A stretch of 16,813 nucleotides of DNA from Aquimarina sp. (GTDB taxonomy: Bacteria > Bacteroidota > Bacteroidia > Flavobacteriales > Flavobacteriaceae). The notes below the pieces were generated by a model, which made no database searches, was not told where the DNA came from, and saw only the letters and a list, made by a program, of their open reading frames with translations. Below are positions 1 through 7,338 of this stretch, piece after piece (position 1 is the first letter of the stretch; the number at the start of each line of letters is the position of its first letter). The stretch lies in the NCBI GenBank assembly GCA_011524575.1, contig WTKB01000348.1:1-16813 (forward strand), written 5' to 3'. The translations under genes and the position numbers were made by a program.

Positions 1-121
1 TAAGGTTTTGGTTTACTTTTAAATGATGCACATATCGAGATATGTAAATCTTTTTAAAGTGATCCAAGTTCTTAAAATTTTGGATTACAGGAAGTAGGGA
101 GTTTAAACAAGCTCTAATGCC
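1..121 (+). repeat. Dispersed intergenic repeat, copy A
   Basis: This is the first of three near-full copies of one sequence family in the window (others at 195-320 and, inverted, at 6749-6870). By eye it matches each at roughly four positions in five. Shared blocks are TAAGGTTTTGGTTTAC near the start, CTTTTAAATGATG, GAGATATGT, an AAATTTTGGATTACAGGAAG block, and a terminal GTTTAAACAAGCTCT. Two inverted repeats lie inside: ACATATC-GA-GATATGT at about 31-46, and GTGATCCAA / TTGGATTAC (about 58-66 and 80-88, one G-U pair). The copy may extend left beyond the window edge. It has no credible ORF. I do not recognise the family; it could be a MITE-like or REP-like element, or a structured RNA. The 74 bases between copies A and B hold only a weak TGTAAAA/TTTTACA inverted repeat. 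Confidence 0.8.
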
Positions 122-194
122 AATTCTTACTTAAATTGACTGTAAAAAATCCTCTAAATTTATTTTACAATAGTTTTGCAAGAATTAGGTATAA

Positions 195-320
195 AAGTTT
201 AAGGTTTTGGGTTTCTTTTAAATGACGTGCAAATCGAGATATGTAAGTCTTTTCAAAGTGATCTAAGCTATTAAGGTTCTGGTTTTTAGGAAGTTGTGAG
301 TTTAAAACAAGCTCTTATCC
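195..320 (+). repeat. Dispersed intergenic repeat, copy B
   Basis: This second copy lies in the same orientation as copy A. It opens with AAGTTTAAGGTTTTGGG and ends with GAGTTTAAAACAAGCTCTTA. The core GAGATATGTAA and AAAGTGATCTAAG blocks are conserved, but both internal hairpins are weaker than in copy A: the ACATAT arm has become GCAAAT, and the GGATTAC arm has become GGTTTTTA. Its right end reaches the stop codon of the minus-strand nuclease gene (320-322). It therefore fills the whole 3' flank of that gene. Confidence 0.8.
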
Positions 321-1687
321 TAGAAACTTATTTTTTTGATCTTGGGGTATTTTCTTAAATAACTTTGTATAATATGTTTTGCATCTTGGTTATGCTGAAG
401 TTCAATAAGTCTTTCTTCTAGTCTTTCTATTGAAATAGTACTGATTTGTTCACTATTTTTAAAATAGGTAAATCCTTTTACTTCAGAATTTTTAATGAGA
501 ACTACGCTGTATTCTTGAGGTGATTTCCCCTTACCGATTAAGAGCATATTTTTATTTTGGAAGCTGTGTTCTTCGATAAGTTTTCGCACCCGTTTGTTGT
601 AATTTTCTGAAGATTCCTGACCGATACATGCTCCTAAACACTCATTAATTTCTTTGTTAAAACATTGATTTTTTTCAGTAGATAACCCTATCATTTTTGC
701 ACAAAGTTGATGGTTTTTTGTAACTTTTTCTAGGAACTTTTTACCATTACTAATACTTTTGAAGGTGGTAATAGCTTTTTTCTTGGTATTGATTTTAAGT
801 ATTTTAAGTTGTATATAGCCATTTGTGTCTGTTATGGGGTATAATCCACAAGAAAATACTTGTTGTTTGAGTGCTTTATTGTATTTGGGGCGGTAATTCT
901 TAATTTCTTGGTTTTCCAGAAGTAGTGCAATGAGTTCATTACCAGTTAACTGATAGCGTATTGTTTCTATCTCTCGTTGCAATTGTAGTGCTTTTCTAGA
1001 AGTGCCTGTAAAGTGTTGTTTAATGCGTTTTTGAATGTTTTTGCTTTTTCCTATATAAATAATCTGGTTGTGAGTATTACACATGTAATAGATTCCTGTA
1101 TATGGAGGAGCATCCTCTAGTAGCGGTTGTAATCTTGGAAGTATTTTTGAATCATTGAATTTTTTAATACATTCATTAATTAATTCATTTGATTCTTTTT
1201 TGTTAATTATAATTTTGAAAAGTTCAAGTGTAGCTAAGGCATCTCCATAGGCACGATGTCTATTTTCTATTGGAATTCCAAGAGATCTTACCAGTTTTCC
1301 AAGACTATGAGAGCTTGCATTAGGAAAAGCTTTTTTAGATAATTCCACTGTACAAAGCGTATCTCTTAAAAAATTATATCCAAGGTTCTTATAGGCATTT
1401 TTTAGTATTCGGTAATCAAAACTTGTATTATGTGCTACAAGGACACATCCTCTAGTAAGTTCTTCTATTCTTTTTGCAATTTCATAAAATTTTGGAGCAT
1501 CTTTTACCATTTTTTGAGATATACCAGTTAGTTTTTCCACAAAGGGTTGGATGTTTCTTTCTGGGTTTACTAGGGTGGTAAGACTATCTACAGTTTTTTT
1601 TCCATCAAAGATGTATATAGCAATTTCTGTAATGCCTTCTTGGTTAAATTTTCCTCCAGTAGTTTCTATATCTAAAATGGCGTACAA
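320..1687 (-). CDS. DEDDh exonuclease / GIY-YIG nuclease fusion (DnaQ-UvrC/Cho-like)
   Basis: This 455-residue protein joins two nuclease modules. Residues 1-160 are a DnaQ-type 3'-5' exonuclease with all DEDDh residues visible: DIETTG (D6, E8), AHNTSFD (D91) and HRAYGD (H144, D149). Residues about 194-275 form a GIY-YIG endonuclease like those of UvrC and Cho: GIY at 198-200, YIG at 211-213, R221, and probable catalytic E258 in LLLENQEIKNY. The C-terminal part carries the cysteine cluster CFNKEINECLGAC, similar to the region after the UvrC nuclease domain. No UvrB-binding or HhH domain is evident, so this is not UvrC itself. Proteins of this design are usually annotated as DNA polymerase III epsilon-like; a role in DNA repair or processing is inferred. 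It is the last gene of a four-gene minus-strand cluster, 20 bp after yggS. Its TAG stop abuts repeat copy B. Confidence 0.9.
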   Translation of the reverse strand: MYAILDIETTGGKFNQEGITEIAIYIFDGKKTVDSLTTLVNPERNIQPFVEKLTGISQKMVKDAPKFYEIAKRIEELTRGCVLVAHNTSFDYRILKNAYKNLGYNFLRDTLCTVELSKKAFPNASSHSLGKLVRSLGIPIENRHRAYGDALATLELFKIIINKKESNELINECIKKFNDSKILPRLQPLLEDAPPYTGIYYMCNTHNQIIYIGKSKNIQKRIKQHFTGTSRKALQLQREIETIRYQLTGNELIALLLENQEIKNYRPKYNKALKQQVFSCGLYPITDTNGYIQLKILKINTKKKAITTFKSISNGKKFLEKVTKNHQLCAKMIGLSTEKNQCFNKEINECLGACIGQESSENYNKRVRKLIEEHSFQNKNMLLIGKGKSPQEYSVVLIKNSEVKGFTYFKNSEQISTISIERLEERLIELQHNQDAKHIIQSYLRKYPKIKKISF

Positions 1688-1707
1688 ACTTTTTTTATAT
1701 TATTTAA

Positions 1708-2379
1708 TTAGTTATAATTTCGTTGTCCAAAAATAGAGCTTCCTACTCTTATCATGTTGCTGCCTGAGTTTATTGCTATAGAATAGTCACTACTCATTCC
1801 CATAGACAAGGTTTCTATGGTTACATTTTTAGGTAAATTAGGAGTTGTTTTTAAGGCATCAAAGTAGTTTTTTAAATTTTCAAATTCTTGTTGTATTTGA
1901 TTTTTGTTAGGGGTAAAACTTGCCATTCCCATAAGTCCTTTAATTCGAATGTTTTTTAATTCTTTAAAATTATCAGAATGTAATAGTTCTTGAACTTGAG
2001 CTTCTGATAGCCCAAATTTTGTAGTTTCTTCGGCAATTTTTAGTTGCAATAAACAATCGATTATCCGATTATTTTTTAAGGCTTCTTTATTGATTTCTTT
2101 TAATAATTTTAAGCTATCTACACCATGAACCAAACTGACAAAAGGAGCCATGTATTTCACTTTATTCGTTTGTAAATGCCCTATGAGGTGCCAAGATATA
2201 TCTTTGGGTAAGTTTTCCCATTTTGTTACCATTTCCTGTACTTTGTTTTCTCCAAAAATTCGTTGTCCAGCTTCATATGCTTCTAAAATAGCACTTTCGG
2301 GCTTAGTTTTAGAAACGGCTACAAGGGTTACATTTGTTGGAAGTTGAGATTTTATCTCTTTGAGTTGTGAGACAATCAT
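1708..2379 (-). CDS. yggS: YggS/PLPBP family pyridoxal phosphate homeostasis protein
   Basis: This is a full-length (223 aa) single-domain TIM-barrel protein of the YggS/PROSC (COG0325) family. It binds pyridoxal 5'-phosphate without known enzymatic activity and helps keep PLP and amino-acid pools balanced. Family signatures are visible: the PLP-binding lysine in VAVSKTKP (K24), FGENKVQE at 42-49, and WHLIGHLQTNK at 63-73. The C-terminal phosphate-binding region carries LSMGMSSDY and IRVGSSIFGQR. The gene lies 15 bp downstream of the oxidoreductase and 20 bp upstream of the nuclease fusion, so co-transcription is likely. The cytosolic location is inferred from the lack of a signal peptide. 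Confidence 0.95.
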   Translation of the reverse strand: MIVSQLKEIKSQLPTNVTLVAVSKTKPESAILEAYEAGQRIFGENKVQEMVTKWENLPKDISWHLIGHLQTNKVKYMAPFVSLVHGVDSLKLLKEINKEALKNNRIIDCLLQLKIAEETTKFGLSEAQVQELLHSDNFKELKNIRIKGLMGMASFTPNKNQIQQEFENLKNYFDALKTTPNLPKNVTIETLSMGMSSDYSIAINSGSNMIRVGSSIFGQRNYN

Positions 2380-2394
2380 AACGCGATATAGGTT

Positions 2395-3363
2395 TTAGGC
2401 GGTTTTAAAATTTTGAATGATCCCAAGGGCAACTTCTAATGCTTTTGTTGCTTGTTCTAGAGTTACGGCTGGAGAAGTATTGTTATTAATCGCATCTGCA
2501 AAGGCATTTACTTCTTCTAAAATAGCATTATTGTTTTCGGGTTTAGGGTTTTCAAAATAAATTTGTTTTTTAATGCCCTCAGCATTTTCTAGAATCATAT
2601 CGAATTCCCCAGGAATTTCAGGAGCATTCTTCATTTTAACTATTTCACAATTTTTTTCTAAAAAATCTATAGAGATATAAGCATCTTTTTGAAAAAATCG
2701 AGATTTCCTCATGTTTTTCATTGAAATTCTACTCGATGTTAAATTAGCAACGCAACCATTTTCAAATTCTAAACGTGCATTGGCAATATCAGGGGTTTCG
2801 CTAATTACAGCTACTCCACTAGAGTTTATATTTACCACCTCTGAATTTACCACACTTAGAATTACATCAATGTCATGAATCATAAGATCTAACACTACTG
2901 GAACATCCGTACCTCTAGGGTTAAACTCTGCTAACCTATGGGTTTCAATAAACATAGGTTGTTTTATTTTATCTTTAGTTGCTAAAAATGCAGGGTTAAA
3001 ACGTTCTACATGACCCACTTGACCTTTTACATTATGCGTTTTGCATAGGGCAATAAGCTCTTTAGCTTCTTCTAAATGATGTGTGATAGGTTTTTCTATG
3101 AACACATGCTTTTTAGAGCTAATGGCTTTTTTTGCTATAGCGTAATGAGCCACAGTAGGGCATACAATATTTATTACATCTATAGCTTCTAGTAGTGTAT
3201 CTAGATCTTCATAATAGGTGTATCCAAATTCTTCAGCGACTTTAATACTCGCTTCCTTATTGGTGTCATGAAAACCAATTAGTTGATATTTATCAGACTG
3301 ATTTAATAATTTTAAATGGATTTTTCCAAGATGTCCTGCACCTACAACTCCTACTTTAAGCAT
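2395..3363 (-). CDS. Gfo/Idh/MocA family NAD(P)-dependent oxidoreductase
   Basis: This 322-residue protein is a typical two-domain Gfo/Idh/MocA dehydrogenase. The N-terminal Rossmann fold begins VGVVGAGHLGKIH (glycine motif at 8-13). The family signature EKPITHH lies at 90-96 and supplies the lysine (K91) near the nicotinamide. The segment GHVERFNP (117-124) and DLMIHDID (159-166, catalytic-type H163) belong to the sugar-binding C-terminal domain. GHVERFNP resembles UDP-N-acetylhexosamine 3-dehydrogenases, but the exact substrate cannot be assigned from sequence. The gene sits 40 bp downstream of the DUF2723 glycosyltransferase candidate and 15 bp upstream of yggS. A role in making a nucleotide sugar is plausible but unproven. 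Confidence 0.9.
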   Translation of the reverse strand: MLKVGVVGAGHLGKIHLKLLNQSDKYQLIGFHDTNKEASIKVAEEFGYTYYEDLDTLLEAIDVINIVCPTVAHYAIAKKAISSKKHVFIEKPITHHLEEAKELIALCKTHNVKGQVGHVERFNPAFLATKDKIKQPMFIETHRLAEFNPRGTDVPVVLDLMIHDIDVILSVVNSEVVNINSSGVAVISETPDIANARLEFENGCVANLTSSRISMKNMRKSRFFQKDAYISIDFLEKNCEIVKMKNAPEIPGEFDMILENAEGIKKQIYFENPKPENNNAILEEVNAFADAINNNTSPAVTLEQATKALEVALGIIQNFKTA

Positions 3364-3403
3364 AGCTTGTTTTTTTACAAAAATAAAATTATTCTAAGTG
3401 ATT

Positions 3404-6400
3404 TTATGAATTTTCTGTACTTGAATTTAATGTATCCTTGTTAGGTGTAACTTCTTTTGTTTTGTCAATATTTTCTTGGTCGGTTTGCAGTACTTCTTCT
3501 GGACTGTATAAGTTTTCAAAAAGTAATAAATATTCATTAAACTCACGAGCTTTTTTCATAACATAAGTTTCACTTTCATAGCTGACAAGAGTTTTAACAA
3601 TATTTCGGTAACGCTCTACTTGACTGATTACTTCGTCTGAGTTTTGTAGCTTTCGCTTTGTGTCTAAACTTGCTAAATACAAGATTCTTTCTTGGTATTT
3701 TAATGCTAATTTATTCCAAAGTTTTCTAGCTTTTTCTTTTTCTTCCAGTTTGTAGTAACCTTCTATAAATGGTTCTATTAATGTGTAGTACCCATAATAG
3801 TCCATTGGAAGTTTTTCCATACCCAAATCCAATACGGCTTTAGCTTTTTCTTTTTTACCTTCTTTAAATAGTTCTTCAAACAAACGAGCAAGTGTACTTC
3901 TGTAAGTAATTGCATTTTTACGAGTTTCTGGATCATGGTAAATATCTGGTCTTTCCGAATTTCCCCATTCCCAATTCATAACATTTTTATAAAGTTTATT
4001 AGCGTTTACACGTCCCATATCAAATGGGTTATTGGGATCAACAGGTGTTTTGATAGGTACAAGTTTATAGGTTAATCCTTCTACTTGTAAGTAGTCTTTA
4101 AGCCATAAGTAATCCGCATCCGAAAAACTTCCTCCTGTAAAATATAATGGACGTTCCCAGTTGTTATTTGCTAATAAATCAAGCATTAAGAGTCTGTTTT
4201 TATATAAAATATCATCCCCTATAGTAAGGTAAACAAAATCTTCTATAAGATCCGCATCTTTTGAATCTACCAAACCATTCTCAAGTACTACTTTTTTATC
4301 AACTGGAATTTTAATATGTTTACTAGGGTAGGTATTTACCCATACATTATTTTGAAGTTCTACTTTGGTACGTTTATCATCACTTTGCACAAAATTCATC
4401 CATGTTTTAATATCTAATGTGTCACTAGTTACTACTTGACCAAAAACTGCATCATTACTTCCCCATTTGTAAAAAGAATGTGTTAATTGTGATGGTATAG
4501 GAGCACTTTTATATGCTGCCTTTTTCATTTGGTCTATGTACCAGTCTGTTGCAAATAAGCTGGTGTTTAATGTACGTACATCAGTACGGTAATTTTCAAT
4601 ATCTTGTGCATACCATAATGCAAATGTGTCGTTGTCTCCAATGGTAAATAAAATAGCATTTTCATCGCACGAACTCAAATACATTTTTGCCATTGATTGT
4701 GCTGTGTATCTGTTAGATCTATCGTGGTCATCCCAGTTTTCAGAAGCTAAGAGCATCGGGCAAGCGGTGAATAAAAACGCAAAAAGACCAATAACAGCTC
4801 CTTTTTTCTTAAAAAATTGTTGGTATTTGTTGTAAATAGCTGCACCTCCTAGTCCTATCCATATACAAAAAACATAAAAAGATCCTACAAGTGCATAGTC
4901 TCTTTCTCGTGGTTCAAAAGGTCTTTCGTTAAGATAAAATTTAAGTGCTAAACCAGTAAAAACAAAAAACAAAAGTAGTACCCAAAAGTTTTCAATGTCT
5001 TTTTTTGAATGGAAAAATACACCTATAATTCCTAGTAATAGTGGGATAAAATAATAGGTGTTACGTGCTTTGTTGTTTAGTGCATCAGGATTTAGATGTT
5101 CTTGGTTTCCTAGTCTTATACTATCGATAAAAGGAATTCCACTGATCCAGTTACCATCAAAGTTCGTGTATTGTCCCTGATTATCGTTTTGTCTTCCTGT
5201 AAAATTCCACATAAAGTAACGCCAGTACATATATCCAAATTGGTATTCCAACATGTAATTGATATTTGCAAGAAATGAAGGTTTTTCAATAGTTATATAT
5301 TCTCCACTGAGTTTATTTAAAAAGTCAGCGTATTGCTTCATGTCTATTCTACCTGTATTGTAATCTTCGATAAAGCGCTTTAAAACCGCTTGTAATTCAG
5401 GGTCATTTTGGTATTCAGGTTTTACTTCAAACTTTAAGGGTCCTGTAAATTTCAAGTAATTTTCAGCGTGTTCACTACTCCACATACGTGGTAAAAACGC
5501 TTTGTGTGCTTCTTCAAAGTTTTGTTTTGTGTTTTTGTATTGATTTACAATAACATATTTGTTGTTTTTAAGATCCTTTTCAAATTTTGGTTTATCATCT
5601 TTGTAAGGAGTTATAGGGTCTAGTCCTCCATACATTTCTGTAAATTGGGGGCCGTAAAAAAGGTGTGTTTCTTGGTATTGTTCTCGGTTGTAGTATGCTA
5701 ATAATTCACGAGCGTTATTAGGGTTATTTTCATTGATTACTGTGCCTGCGTTGGCTCTAATAGGGAGCATTATCCAAGAAGAAAATCCAATGAGTATAAA
5801 TAAAATACAAAGTACTAATGTATTTAACAGTATATAATTTTTCTTTGTAGTCCATTGTAGTAAGAAATAAAATAGGATTACTAGGGTTGCTCCCATAAAT
5901 AGTGTTCCAGAGTTAAAAGGAAGTCGTAGGGTGTTTACAAAGAAAACTTCAACTTTTCCAAATAAAGTAAGTGTACTAGGAAGTAATAGTTTAAAAATAA
6001 ACATCAAAATACCTACCACACTTATATTAGCTATAATGAATTTTTTGATGTTAATTTCTTTTTGTGTTTTAAAGAAATACAAGAATCCAATGGCTGGTAT
6101 TGTTAGTAATCCCATGAAATGTATTCCAAATGAAAGTCCGATAACAAAACTAATGAGAAGCAGCCATCTGTGTCCTTTAGGAGTTTCCAAATCTTGTTGC
6201 CAGCGTGTGCCTAGATAAAAAAGTAAAGATAGAATGAGCGTAGCCATAGCATAAACTTCGGCTTCTACAGCATTAAACCAAAAACTGTCCGTAAATGTGA
6301 AGCTAAGAGCTGCGAGTACACCACTACCAAGTATGGCTATTGCATTTTTGGGAGTGAGTTCTTTGGACTTTCTGTGTGTATAACCAAATAAATGCCCTGT

Positions 6401-6712
6401 TAAATAGGTGGTGTTCCAAAATAAAAACAGGATGGTAAACGCAGAGGAAACAACAGACATCATATTTACAGCAAGTGCTATGTAAAGGTTGTTGGGGCTA
6501 AACATAGCGAAAAAAGCACCCATCATTTGATATAAAGGTGCCCCAGGAGGATGACCTACTTGTAGTTTTGCTGATGTTGAGATGTATTCGCCTGCATCCC
6601 AAAAACTTGCTGTTGGTTCTACCGTTAGTGTATATACCATAAATGCAATACTAAATACTATCCATCCTATAAGGGTATTGTATTTACTATAGGTTGAGGA
6701 AGAAATTTTCAT
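3404..6712 (-). CDS. DUF2723 (GT117/TMEM260-like) multi-pass membrane protein, putative glycosyltransferase
   Basis: This large membrane protein (1102 aa) has the DUF2723 architecture. The N-terminus has a first membrane helix (about 14-30), then SFWDAGEYI at 36-44 and VGHPPGAPLY at 52-61. The acidic pair D39/E42 sits where GT-C glycosyltransferases keep their catalytic motif. About ten to twelve hydrophobic segments are visible in two blocks (about 14-320 and 550-660), with a soluble insert between them. Conserved NERPFEPRERDYALVGSFY lies near 594, followed by GDNDTFALWYAQD near 690. The soluble C-terminal region becomes helical and TPR-like and ends in a Thr/Asn-rich tail. The human relative TMEM260 is a protein O-mannosyltransferase; for the bacterial members a role in envelope or protein glycosylation is inference. 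It is the first gene of the minus-strand cluster. I found no clear -7/-33 promoter upstream, where repeat copy C lies 36 bp from the start codon. Confidence 0.88.
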   Translation of the reverse strand: MKISSSTYSKYNTLIGWIVFSIAFMVYTLTVEPTASFWDAGEYISTSAKLQVGHPPGAPLYQMMGAFFAMFSPNNLYIALAVNMMSVVSSAFTILFLFWNTTYLTGHLFGYTHRKSKELTPKNAIAILGSGVLAALSFTFTDSFWFNAVEAEVYAMATLILSLLFYLGTRWQQDLETPKGHRWLLLISFVIGLSFGIHFMGLLTIPAIGFLYFFKTQKEINIKKFIIANISVVGILMFIFKLLLPSTLTLFGKVEVFFVNTLRLPFNSGTLFMGATLVILFYFLLQWTTKKNYILLNTLVLCILFILIGFSSWIMLPIRANAGTVINENNPNNARELLAYYNREQYQETHLFYGPQFTEMYGGLDPITPYKDDKPKFEKDLKNNKYVIVNQYKNTKQNFEEAHKAFLPRMWSSEHAENYLKFTGPLKFEVKPEYQNDPELQAVLKRFIEDYNTGRIDMKQYADFLNKLSGEYITIEKPSFLANINYMLEYQFGYMYWRYFMWNFTGRQNDNQGQYTNFDGNWISGIPFIDSIRLGNQEHLNPDALNNKARNTYYFIPLLLGIIGVFFHSKKDIENFWVLLLFFVFTGLALKFYLNERPFEPRERDYALVGSFYVFCIWIGLGGAAIYNKYQQFFKKKGAVIGLFAFLFTACPMLLASENWDDHDRSNRYTAQSMAKMYLSSCDENAILFTIGDNDTFALWYAQDIENYRTDVRTLNTSLFATDWYIDQMKKAAYKSAPIPSQLTHSFYKWGSNDAVFGQVVTSDTLDIKTWMNFVQSDDKRTKVELQNNVWVNTYPSKHIKIPVDKKVVLENGLVDSKDADLIEDFVYLTIGDDILYKNRLLMLDLLANNNWERPLYFTGGSFSDADYLWLKDYLQVEGLTYKLVPIKTPVDPNNPFDMGRVNANKLYKNVMNWEWGNSERPDIYHDPETRKNAITYRSTLARLFEELFKEGKKEKAKAVLDLGMEKLPMDYYGYYTLIEPFIEGYYKLEEKEKARKLWNKLALKYQERILYLASLDTKRKLQNSDEVISQVERYRNIVKTLVSYESETYVMKKAREFNEYLLLFENLYSPEEVLQTDQENIDKTKEVTPNKDTLNSSTENS

Positions 6713-6748
6713 AGATCAAATACTTATAAATTAAATCACTTTTATGAA

Positions 6749-6870
6749 AGAACTTGTTTAAAGGCACTACTTCCTGTGATCCAAAATTTTAAGAACCAGA
6801 GTCACCTTAAAAGAACTCACATATCTTTAGGTATGTACATCATTTAAAAGTAAACAAAAACCTTAAACTT
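6749..6870 (-). repeat. Dispersed intergenic repeat, copy C (inverted)
   Basis: Read on the minus strand this matches copy A closely. It starts AAGTTTAAGGTTTTTG, continues TTTACTTTTAAATGATG and AAAATTTTGGATCACAGGAAG, and ends CTTTAAACAAGTTCT. The first hairpin is kept with an altered loop (ACATAC-CTAAAG-ATATGT). The outer pair TTGTTTA near one end and TAAACAA near the other is a perfect 7-base inverted repeat here. It lies just upstream of the DUF2723 gene, so it may sit in or next to that operon's promoter or leader. Confidence 0.8.
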
Positions 6871-6911
6871 CTGAATTACAGTTTGTATTCAGTTTAAACA
6901 AGTGATAAGCC
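6861..6911 (+). repeat. Partial copy D of the dispersed repeat (3' half)
   Basis: The plus-strand stretch CCTTAAACTTCTGAATTACAG, followed by a GTTTAAACAAG block at 6892-6902 and GTGATAAGCC, aligns with the last third of copy A (TCTTAAAATTTTGGATTACAG, then GTTTAAACAAG and GCTCTAATGCC). Only the 3' part is present. Its left edge overlaps the start of copy C on the opposite strand by about ten bases, so the two copies are joined head to middle. It is more diverged than copies A-C. Confidence 0.55.
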
Positions 6912-7078
6912 ACTGCGAATTTAGACTATGTTTAGGCCAAATTCAAGAAGATGGTCATAAGTTTATATTCTTTTTAATAATTTTGATAGGTATTAATTGT
7001 TTTATATGATTTTAGTTCAGTTTCTTTGATTTTGCTATCAAGGTGTTAGGTGAGTGTTATTATTTTTTTTTAAAATTA
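6912..7078. other. AT-rich intergenic spacer without a recognised gene
   Basis: There is no ORF with coding character on either strand. The only structures I see are a 6-base inverted repeat GAATTT/AAATTC (about 6918-6945) and a small 7-bp hairpin CTTTGAT-TTTGCT-ATCAAGG at 7024-7043, which lacks a T-run. The rest is AT-rich spacer between the repeat cluster and the tRNA promoter. Confidence 0.5.
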
Positions 7079-7110
7079 TTTGGTGGTAATATAAAAAGCT
7101 TATATATTTG
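7079..7110 (+). promoter_or_regulatory. Bacteroidota-type promoter for tRNA-Gln
   Basis: A -33 TTTG (7079-7082) and a perfect -7 TATATTTG (7103-7110) are separated by 20 nt. This fits the Bacteroidota housekeeping sigma consensus TTTG / TAnnTTTG. Transcription would begin around 7116-7118, four to six bases before the mature tRNA, as expected for a stand-alone tRNA gene. Confidence 0.75.
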
Positions 7111-7121
7111 CACCCACACAA

Positions 7122-7194
7122 TGGCCTATGGTGTAACTGGCAACACGTCTGATTTTGGTTCAGAAGAGTCTAGGTTCGAGCCCTAGTAGGCCAA
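7122..7194 (+). tRNA. tRNA-Gln (anticodon UUG)
   Basis: The cloverleaf folds fully. The acceptor stem is TGGCCTA/TAGGCCA (7122-7128 with 7187-7193), with discriminator A7194. The D stem is GTGT/ACAC. The anticodon stem TCTGA/TCAGA encloses loop TTTTGGT, giving anticodon TTG at 7155-7157 (reads CAA, Gln). The T stem is CTAGG/CCTAG with loop TTCGAGC. CCA is not encoded and must be added after transcription. The gene has its own promoter just upstream and a terminator starting 4 nt downstream, so it is a monocistronic unit between the two gene clusters. Confidence 0.97.
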
Positions 7195-7197
7195 CTA

Positions 7198-7237
7198 AAC
7201 TTTGATAAGTATTTTTGCTTGTCAAAGTTTTTTTTTT
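7198..7237 (+). terminator. Rho-independent terminator of tRNA-Gln
   Basis: A 12-bp stem, AACTTTGATAAG (7198-7209) with CTTGTCAAAGTT (7218-7229, one G-U pair), has an 8-nt loop and runs directly into ten Ts (7228-7237). It begins 4 nt after the tRNA. Confidence 0.9.
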
Positions 7238-7338
7238 AAAATAGTTTTTTTAAAATGTTCCTGTTTTCTTAATTGTTTGCTGTTGTTGAATTTTTAACCA
7301 GTAGATGTTTTTGAATTGGAGCTTTTTTGGTTAGATCT

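Noticed and set aside
1..320. CRISPR-like array formed by copies A and B
   Set aside because: There are only two copies, each about 120 bp, diverged, with a 194-bp period and no cas genes. They do not have CRISPR repeat and spacer sizes.
5931..6218. Plus-strand ORF of 95 codons opposite the DUF2723 gene
   Set aside because: It is antisense to hydrophobic membrane-segment codons of a clear gene, with no upstream signals.
6713..6748. Promoter directly before the DUF2723 start codon
   Set aside because: The minus strand has ATTTG next to the start codon, but it does not fit TAnnTTTG and would leave almost no leader.
195..6870. Composite transposon with terminal repeats
   Set aside because: The enclosed genes are housekeeping or metabolic, there is no transposase or integrase, and a repeat copy with the same family ends occurs twice on one side only.
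7024..7043. Hairpin CTTTGAT/ATCAAGG as a terminator
   Set aside because: The stem is short, AU-rich and without a T-run, and no gene ends nearby on either strand.
7122..7194. tRNA-Gln as an integration (att) site
   Set aside because: No duplicate of the tRNA 3' end and no integrase or phage gene is present in the window.
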